Shown: positions 39,096 to 43,884 of the stretch, piece after piece
Layout: every line of letters begins with the position of its first letter
How positions within the stretch are numbered: position 1 is the stretch's first letter
Origin: Rhizobium ruizarguesonis
Lineage (GTDB): Bacteria > Pseudomonadota > Alphaproteobacteria > Rhizobiales > Rhizobiaceae
Direction: 5' to 3'
NCBI RefSeq assembly: GCF_012349115.1
Contig: NZ_PQIG01000108.1
Span: forward strand, 1 to 43,884
DNA: 43,884 nt
The notes under the pieces: model-generated
What the model saw: only the letters and a program-made list of their open reading frames with translations
Databases searched by the model: none
Told to the model about the DNA's origin: nothing
Translations under genes and position numbers: made by a program

Positions 39096-39449
39096 CTAAC
39101 GAAGGCACTTTGCCACGATCAGGAACTCCGTCTCCCGCCCCCCGATCTTTCCGGCCGAAACCGTGCGAAGCAGAAGGCCGAAAGCTTCATAGAGCCAATA
39201 AAGTGGGGGAATTCGGTCCTTGAGCGCGTGCACCTGTGTCGACACATACTCGCCGACGAAGACGACATCCATGCCGAGTTCCTTCAATGTCCCGGCAATC
39301 TCCGAATGGGATGCCTCTGCGGCGTGCTCGACGCGAAATGGGGCATAACCCGGCTTTCCGGCGTTTTTCTGTCTGAGAACGTAGCGATAGAACAAGGCGT
39401 GGGTCCACCAGGGCGCGGCGCCGTCCGGTCGGAATTGGCAGGCAAACCG
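39096..39449 (-). pseudogene. C-terminal remnant of a SAM-dependent methyltransferase
   Basis: An open frame of 117 codons with no ATG. It reads like the C-terminal part of a class I methyltransferase: PWWTHALFYRYVLRQ, a charged helix SEIAGTLKELGMDVVFVGEY, and the final strand FLIVAKC. Upstream there is an in-frame TGA (39450-39452), and the N-terminal SAM-binding part (GxGxG motif) is missing. It lies between the inverted repeat and a lipoprotein gene and is probably a leftover from rearrangement. A real short protein from an alternative TTG start at 39395 is less likely. Confidence 0.55.
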
Positions 39450-39526
39450 TCAGCCTAGTTTCGCGCAACCTTCCTGATGTATCCGCAGGTCTGATGATCT
39501 TTGAGGCGCTTCAGCCGGAGGAATGC

Positions 39527-39847
39527 ATGTCGGTGGGAATTTTTCGGGCTCTGGCTGCCCTGGCGATGGTGACGGGCCTTGCCGGCTGCATCGACCATGC
39601 CAATGATCCCGTGCTCCTGGCGGTGGGTGTTCCGGTCAATCCGCCCGCTGTCGCGCACGGCCTTTGCATGACCGACGGCAACGCCATGTATGACGAGGCG
39701 AGGAAGCAGTATCAGCTGCGCGCCCAACTGACCGGATATGCTCAAGCCGATGAGCTTGAGGCCGAAACGATAGCGCGCGCGGCCGCCCATCGCCAATATG
39801 TCGCCTGCCTCTCCGGCCAGGGCTACCGGACATTATACGCGAATTGA
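39527..39847 (+). CDS. Small lipoprotein of unknown function
   Basis: A 106-aa protein with a type II signal peptide: a hydrophobic stretch ALAALAMVTG is followed by the lipobox LAGC, with Cys20 as the expected lipidated residue. The mature part is Ala-rich and helical with a QLRAQLTGYAQADELEAE segment. Two further Cys residues (LCMTDG and VACLSGQGY) may pair. GGAGG lies 6 nt before the ATG at 39527, so the longer in-frame start at 39494 is rejected. No family is recognised beyond small rhizobial lipoproteins. Confidence 0.72.
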   Translation: MSVGIFRALAALAMVTGLAGCIDHANDPVLLAVGVPVNPPAVAHGLCMTDGNAMYDEARKQYQLRAQLTGYAQADELEAETIARAAAHRQYVACLSGQGYRTLYAN

Positions 39848-40038
39848 GAACAGAGAATTCGCGTTTCCTCACAAACGCCGTTTGAGCCCTCTTTCTGATC
39901 GCGACTTTTCACGTTTTTTGGCTATTTGGTCACGCCGGATCGCCTGCAATCACGAGTTTTGGAAGTTGCGTGCTGCGGCGGAACTCCGCAGTTGGGAAGC
40001 GCATTCCCCGGAGATAAATCCAGTAAGGAGGGTTTATC

Positions 40039-40410
40039 ATGAAGATGCTCAGTCTCACCCCTTCCACCGCCGCCCTCGGCGCCCTTCTCGCCCTCGCGTC
40101 GATTGTCCCCGCGCGAGCCGCACCCGTCCAGACGGTTTCCCCGCCAACTGTCTCGGACGTGAAAATGGTGCAATATAAACCACATGCCGGGTCCCGGCAT
40201 GGCTATCAGGGCTTCCGCACCGAGCGCCCCGGCACCCGCCGCCACTCCGATGGCTACTGGTATCCGCTTGCCGCTTTCGGCGTCGAGGCCGGCACCACGG
40301 GCTCCATCGTCCGCCCGCCGGTCAACAGGCCGGCAGCTCCGGAAATGTGCAACCCTACGTTTTCCGGATCGATCGGTCCTGGCAGCATGCCGTGTGATAA
40401 CGGCTATTGA
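40039..40410 (+). CDS. Small exported protein, family member 1
   Basis: A 123-aa protein with a signal peptide (about 1-28, cleavage after PARA-APV). The mature part is rich in Gly, Arg, Pro and Tyr (HAGSRHGYQGFRTERPGTRR). It ends with a two-Cys module, EMCNPTF...SMPCDNGY. A perfect AAGGAGG lies 7 nt before the ATG at 40039. The signal peptide, the TGSI segment and the C-terminal two-Cys ending also occur in the gene 150 bp downstream, so the two look like diverged paralogues. No function is known to me. Confidence 0.75.
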   Translation: MKMLSLTPSTAALGALLALASIVPARAAPVQTVSPPTVSDVKMVQYKPHAGSRHGYQGFRTERPGTRRHSDGYWYPLAAFGVEAGTTGSIVRPPVNRPAAPEMCNPTFSGSIGPGSMPCDNGY

Positions 40411-40425
40411 GCCGGCAAATGAAGG

Positions 40426-40449
40426 AGGCGGCGAGGAGCCGCCTTTTTC
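40426..40449 (+). terminator. Rho-independent terminator
   Basis: AGGCGGC and GCCGCCT form a 7-bp stem with a 5-nt loop, followed by TTTTC. It begins 16 nt after the stop codon of the small exported protein, so the paralogue downstream needs its own promoter. Confidence 0.88.
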
Positions 40450-40564
40450 TCGATCGGGCCGCCGCTCACATATCCGTGACCTCTTATTTGACACCGTAGT
40501 ATGTGACAGATCGCCTTCCTAACTCCGGGACGTAAATTCCCTGAATCTTCCCAAGGAGACGATG

Positions 40565-40867
40565 ATGACCACGACTTTCAAGAACGGCCTGGTGGCCGCT
40601 GCCTTCGGCGCAATCCTCGGCCTCTCGGCCTTCTCGGCCACGGCAGCTCCCCTCCAGTCGAGTGCAACGGAGCAGGGTGCAGCCACGCGTCCGGTTGCGA
40701 GCCAAGAAACCACGGTGCAGCACGACCGGCGCACGACCGGTTCGATCGGCGAGCGCGCCTCGGAAACCACGGGTTCGACACATTATATGATGAACCCGAA
40801 GAAGCCGCTCAACATGGATTGCAAGCTCGGCTTCAACCCGACCAGCAGCTCCAGCTGCAATTACTGA
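40565..40867 (+). CDS. Small exported protein, family member 2
   Basis: A 100-aa protein with a signal peptide (about 1-26, cleavage near ATA-APL). The mature part is polar, rich in Thr, Ser and Gln (GAATRPVASQETTVQHDRRT), contains TGSIGERA, and ends MDCKLGFNPTSSSSCNY, a two-Cys module like that of the upstream neighbour. The second of two consecutive ATGs (40565) is preferred because AAGGAG lies 6 nt upstream. A GC-rich stem-loop at 40914-40935 follows. Function unknown; extracytoplasmic. Confidence 0.75.
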   Translation: MTTTFKNGLVAAAFGAILGLSAFSATAAPLQSSATEQGAATRPVASQETTVQHDRRTTGSIGERASETTGSTHYMMNPKKPLNMDCKLGFNPTSSSSCNY

Positions 40868-41198
40868 CGAGGCGCTCGGCCGTTCCCATCGCGAGCGACC
40901 CCGTCTGAGCTGAAGGGCGGCCTCCGAGCCGCCCTCAGTGTGTTGGCAAACCTCGCTCTTCCCTCGGCGCCATCCTCGGCCTTGCCAGCCGGATACGACA
41001 TGTCCTTTCCCAACTGTCGTTCGTACGATGTTGCATCGAATGCAAAAATGCAATAAGTACAGAATCAGGCAAATTGTTGACAGTGGTGTTGCGAAAAGCC
41101 GCAGCCAAGAGCGATTGACGCCTCTGCCTTGGAATTGCCATGCTCGCCGCGATGGTCGCATTTCGTAATCAATCGAATTTCAGACAGGTGGGATAATC
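40868..41198. other. Gene-free interval with stem-loop and AT-rich segment
   Basis: A perfect 8-bp stem (AGGGCGGC/GCCGCCCT, 40914-40935) without T-run probably ends the preceding transcript. An AT-rich segment at 41020-41085 holds TGCAT/ATGCA dyads and a TTGACA at about 41079, with no good -10 after it. I see no coding sequence here. Confidence 0.5.
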
Positions 41199-41870
41199 AT
41201 GACTGCAAAGTCCGCACGCGCCGATTTCCTGCATTTTTTCCGCTCCTGGATCAGCAATCCGCTTCGGGTGGCGGCCATCGCGCCGTCGGGGGATTCGCTT
41301 GCCAGGATCATGACCAGTGAAATTGCCGCACTCGACGGTCCGATCATCGAGCTCGGCCCGGGAACCGGCGTCTTTACCCGGGCGCTGCTGGCGCGCGGGG
41401 TGAGCGAAGCCGATCTGACCCTGATCGAGTATGGCCCGGAGTTCATCACCTCGCTGCAGGCGCGTTTCCCCACGGCGCGTGTATTGCAGATGGATGCCGC
41501 CCATCTCGCCCATGCCGATATTTTCGAAGGCGAGCCGGTCGGCGCTGTTGTCAGCGGCCTGCCGCTGCTCTCCATGCCGCCCCGCAAGATCGCCTCGATC
41601 ATGGCCGGCGCCTTCGCCTATATGCGGCCGGGCGGGGCCGTCTATCAGTTTACCTATGGTCCCCGCTGCCCGGTGCCGCGGCCGATCCTCGACCGTCTCG
41701 ACCTGAAGGCGGTGCGCATCGGCGGGACGGTGCGCAACCTGCCGCCGGCGTCTGTCTACCGGATTTCGCGCAGCAAACCGCTGGAACTGTCGCGCGAGCG
41801 CATCGGCTATCGCGAGAGCGAGACTGACATCGACGACGTCGCCGCCTTTTCCAACGAAACCGGCGGCTGA
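41199..41870 (+). CDS. Phospholipid N-methyltransferase-like SAM methyltransferase
   Basis: A 223-aa class I methyltransferase similar to the rhizobial PmtA type. These enzymes methylate phosphatidylethanolamine toward phosphatidylcholine at the membrane surface. The N-terminus RADFLHFFRSWISNPLRVAAIAPSG is typical of the family. SAM-binding motif I is IIELGPGTGVFT (about 49-60), followed by an acidic residue after strand 2 (TLIEYGPEF). A post-motif segment VVSGLPLLSMP fits the active-site region. A TetR regulator gene follows after 19 nt, suggesting an operon. The exact lipid substrate is inferred. Confidence 0.82.
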   Translation: MTAKSARADFLHFFRSWISNPLRVAAIAPSGDSLARIMTSEIAALDGPIIELGPGTGVFTRALLARGVSEADLTLIEYGPEFITSLQARFPTARVLQMDAAHLAHADIFEGEPVGAVVSGLPLLSMPPRKIASIMAGAFAYMRPGGAVYQFTYGPRCPVPRPILDRLDLKAVRIGGTVRNLPPASVYRISRSKPLELSRERIGYRESETDIDDVAAFSNETGG

Positions 41871-41889
41871 ACGATGATGCCGGGCCGGA

Positions 41890-42525
41890 ATGGCTGAAAA
41901 CAAGCGGACGGAGACGACCGAAGGCAGGCGGGAACGCAAGCGGCGGCAGACGCGCGAGCGCATCGAGCAGGCGGCCATGACCCTCTTTCTGCAACGCGGC
42001 TTCGATGCCACGACGATCGAGGACATTACCGAGGCGGCCGATGTCTCCAAGCGCAGTTTCTTCGATTATTTCCCCTCCAAGGAAGAGGTGGTTTTCGCCT
42101 GGCAGGATGCCTTCGCCGATCGCCTGATGGCGGCGGTCGCGGCAAGGCCGGCGGCAGAATCCTCGGTCGCGGCGGTCGAGGTGGCGATCACCGCAACCGC
42201 CATCGCCTCCGTCGAGGAGCCTGGCCTGGCGCTTGGTGAACTCATCCATCGCACGCCGGCGCTGAAGGCCCGCGATCAGCTGAAATACGCCAGGCTCGAA
42301 CAGAAGCTCGCCGAGGCGCTGCTTCTGCGCAAGGGAAATGATCCAGAGCAGCGCTCGCGCATGCGCCTCCTTGCGGCGATCGTCATCGGCGCGCTGCGCG
42401 TCGGCGGCGAACTCTGGCAGCAGCGCCCGCCGGGCGCCTCGCTTGAGGATTTCGCCCGGGAGATTTTCGCCGACCTCTGGAAGATGCTGGCGGAATTCGG
42501 CGACGAGGCAAAGACCAGGCTGTGA
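41890..42525 (+). CDS. TetR-family transcriptional regulator
   Basis: A 211-aa regulator. Residues about 13-70 carry a TetR helix-turn-helix: RERKRRQTRERIEQAAMTLF, FDATTIEDITEAADVSKRSFFDYFPSKEEV. The C-terminal ligand domain is variable and alanine-rich. The gene follows the methyltransferase gene by 19 nt on the same strand and precedes an aldo/keto reductase, so it may control either. The very basic N-terminal tail (KRTETTEGRRERKRR) is common in this family. The effector molecule is unknown. Confidence 0.92.
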   Translation: MAENKRTETTEGRRERKRRQTRERIEQAAMTLFLQRGFDATTIEDITEAADVSKRSFFDYFPSKEEVVFAWQDAFADRLMAAVAARPAAESSVAAVEVAITATAIASVEEPGLALGELIHRTPALKARDQLKYARLEQKLAEALLLRKGNDPEQRSRMRLLAAIVIGALRVGGELWQQRPPGASLEDFAREIFADLWKMLAEFGDEAKTRL

Positions 42526-42833
42526 CGCAGGCCGCCTGAGGATCAGTGCACTCTCCCCAAGCGTCGGTTCGATGTCGATGTTTCCGCTCATCCCTGTCAT
42601 CAGGGCCCTTTCATCGGGACTGGGCCGTCCTATATCTGCAAGCGTCGCAGCGGCCGCATTCTGCTGATCCCCACGATGGGCGGATCATCACCATGGCGGG
42701 CATCGCTTTCGATCAGGGCAGACATTCGCGCTCGAAGGCATCTCCGAAAGCCTCGGCATCCGTGCCGCCGCTGTTCAACCGCCTCCGACCGCTTCACCGA
42801 TTTCAATGATTGATTGATAAGAGAGGAAAGACC
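42526..42833. other. Intergenic region before the aldo/keto reductase
   Basis: This 308-bp gap holds no convincing gene. A 38-codon frame from an ATG near 42693 ends just before the reductase but has no clear ribosome-binding site or similarity. The reductase promoter and any TetR operator should lie here; no strong dyad was noticed. Confidence 0.45.
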
Positions 42834-43730
42834 ATGTCCAGTTACAACGCAGCCCAATACAACGCAGCGAAGTCAGGCACCTTCAAGATCGGCGGCAATA
42901 TCGAGATCAATCGTCTCGGTTTCGGCGCCATGCGCGTCACCGGCAAGGGCATCTGGGGCGAGCCTTCCGATCATGCCGAATCCATCCGTACGCTGAAGCG
43001 CCTGCCGGAACTCGGCGTGAACTTTATCGATACGGCCGATTCCTACGGCCCCGATGTCTCTGAATGGCTGATCAAGGAAGCGCTGCATCCCTATGGCGGC
43101 AAGTCGGTCATCGCCACCAAGGGCGGCCTGACCCGCCACGGACCCGATATCTGGCTGCCTGTGGGACGTCCGGAATACCTGATCCAGCAGGCGCATAAGA
43201 GCCTGCGCAATCTCGGCGTCGAGCAGATCGATCTCTGGCAGCTGCACAGGATCGATCAGAAGGTGCCGGCCAAGGAACAGTTCGATGCGATCAAATCGCT
43301 GCTCGATACCGGCCTCATCCGCCATGCGGGTCTGAGCGAAGTGTCCGTTGCCGACATCGAGGCCGCCTCGAAGCACTTCAAGGTCGCGACCGTCCAGAAC
43401 CGCTACAATCTCGTCGATCGCACCAGCGAGGACGTGCTCGATTATTGCACCAAGCACAATATCGGCTTCATCCCCTGGTACCCGCTCGCCGCCGGCGATC
43501 TCGCCAAGCCCGGCTCGCTGCTCGATACGATCGCCAAAAAGCACAATGCCGCACCCAGCCAGATCGCGCTCGCCTGGGTGCTGAAGCGCAGCCCGGTCAT
43601 GCTGCCGATCCCCGGCACCTCCAAGGTCAAGCATCTCGAGGAAAATGTCGCAGCCGTCGACATCACCCTCTCGAACGAGGAATTCTCTGCCCTCGACGGC
43701 GAAGGCAGGAAGGTCTTCAAGGCTGCTTGA
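42834..43730 (+). CDS. Aldo/keto reductase
   Basis: A 298-aa NADPH-dependent oxidoreductase with the AKR TIM-barrel. The catalytic tetrad positions are visible: Asp and Tyr in DTADSYG, Lys in VIATKGGL and His in LWQLHRID. The C-terminal cofactor segment has LPIPGTSKVKHLEENV. By family it reduces aldehydes or ketones; the physiological substrate cannot be named. ATG 42834 is chosen with GAGG 7 nt upstream; a TTG eight codons earlier is in frame. The TetR gene upstream may regulate it. It is followed by a stem-loop and then IS110 sequence. Confidence 0.93.
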   Translation: MSSYNAAQYNAAKSGTFKIGGNIEINRLGFGAMRVTGKGIWGEPSDHAESIRTLKRLPELGVNFIDTADSYGPDVSEWLIKEALHPYGGKSVIATKGGLTRHGPDIWLPVGRPEYLIQQAHKSLRNLGVEQIDLWQLHRIDQKVPAKEQFDAIKSLLDTGLIRHAGLSEVSVADIEAASKHFKVATVQNRYNLVDRTSEDVLDYCTKHNIGFIPWYPLAAGDLAKPGSLLDTIAKKHNAAPSQIALAWVLKRSPVMLPIPGTSKVKHLEENVAAVDITLSNEEFSALDGEGRKVFKAA

Positions 43731-43766
43731 CGAGGCGGGGCACGGAGAGGTCGCGGCATGTCCTCT

Positions 43767-43782
43767 TCTCCCCTCGGGGAGA
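43767..43782. terminator. Short stem-loop after the aldo/keto reductase
   Basis: TCTCCC and GGGAGA pair around CTCG, 36 nt past the stop codon. No T-run follows. It lies between the reductase gene and the convergent transposase fragment. Confidence 0.35.
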
Positions 43783-43798
43783 GCGACTGTCTTGTTTG

Positions 43799-43884
43799 TC
43801 AAGCGTTTTGCCATGGTCGTCCGTCCCTTATGATGGCGTTGAGGATGGTGAGCAGCTTGCGCATGGTTGCGACGGTGGCGACGA
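43799..43884 (-). mobile_element. IS110-family transposase, C-terminal fragment (runs off window)
   Basis: The last 27 codons of a minus-strand gene read ...VATMRKLLTILNAIIRDGRPW, then QNA and a stop (TGA at 43799-43801). The MRKLLxILNAxxRDGxPW ending is characteristic of IS110/IS1111-type DEDD transposases. Only the 3' end is in the window, so it cannot be said whether the element is intact. These elements usually lack long terminal inverted repeats, and the IS110 group encodes a guide (bridge) RNA in a non-coding end. Confidence 0.8.

Noticed and set aside
42693..42809. 38-codon frame before the aldo/keto reductase
   Set aside because: No ribosome-binding site, biased composition and no similarity; treated as intergenic.
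32688..43884. Attachment-site duplicate of the tRNA 3' end
   Set aside because: I scanned by eye for the tRNA 3' segment downstream and saw no second copy; no integrase gene is present.
1..43884. CRISPR array or Cas genes
   Set aside because: No evenly spaced direct repeats and no Cas-like proteins were seen.

Overview
The window looks like a stretch of chromosome from a Rhizobiaceae alphaproteobacterium, most likely Rhizobium of the R. etli / R. leguminosarum type. The reasons are GC-rich coding with heavy use of C/G third positions, the gene order def-fmt-truA-(orf)-dapE-dapD and rpmH-rnpA-yidC-yihA, three chemoreceptors, a DUF982 protein, and rhizobial palindromic repeats including a RIME1-like mosaic at 23073-23177. 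The species assignment is inference from memory of these genomes; no search was run.

Layout. 1-6.6 kb: a dCache chemoreceptor, a ribokinase and rmuC on the minus strand, then a divergent soluble globin-coupled chemoreceptor (IcpA/HemAT type). 6.7-9.8 kb: the translation-initiation operon def-fmt-truA, interrupted by a FitAB/VapBC-type toxin-antitoxin pair with a perfect 12-bp inverted-repeat operator. 9.8-15.1 kb: a membrane protein, dapE and dapD (lysine/diaminopimelate synthesis), a LOG-family hydrolase, a four-EF-hand periplasmic protein and a HAD pyrimidine nucleotidase. 15.3-20.9 kb: a BchE-like B12/radical-SAM protein, Ada coupled to an isocitrate-lyase-family enzyme, an FMN-dependent alpha-hydroxy-acid dehydrogenase and argB. 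21-25.1 kb: an ECF sigma / RskA-type anti-sigma / fasciclin-domain cassette, a HisKA_2 kinase ending inside a RIME-like repeat, a 74-aa rhizobial protein and a cold-shock protein with a long leader. 25.3-28.6 kb: yihA, yidC, rnpA and rpmH (all minus, promoter at 28580-28608). 28.9-32.6 kb: a third chemoreceptor with a TTG start and an orphan HAMP histidine kinase.

A tRNA-Arg(ACG) at 32688-32764 marks the change to an accessory region (32.8-41 kb) of small, secreted or unrecognised genes: DUF982, a micro-ORF translationally coupled to an unknown 266-aa protein and a Sel1-like protein, a zinc-ribbon protein, a secreted protein ending in a SecD P1-head-like domain, a winged-helix-like protein whose 3' end carries a 19-bp inverted repeat, a methyltransferase remnant, a lipoprotein and two related small exported proteins. 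41.2-43.7 kb: a phospholipid N-methyltransferase-like gene with a TetR regulator, and an aldo/keto reductase. The last 86 bases are the C-terminus of an IS110-family transposase.

How the genes work together. def, fmt and truA serve initiator Met-tRNA formylation, deformylation and tRNA pseudouridylation. rpmH, rnpA, yidC and yihA serve ribosome and tRNA maturation and membrane insertion. The two transmembrane chemoreceptors share the same C-terminal SWEEF tail, a likely CheR/CheB tether, while the globin receptor lacks it. The most unusual items are the toxin-antitoxin pair inside def-fmt, the ECF/anti-sigma/FAS1 cassette, the SecD-head exported protein, the coupled micro-ORF operon at 33.9-35.4 kb, and the inverted repeat at the end of the winged-helix gene. 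I saw no CRISPR array, prophage structural genes or plasmid replication genes.
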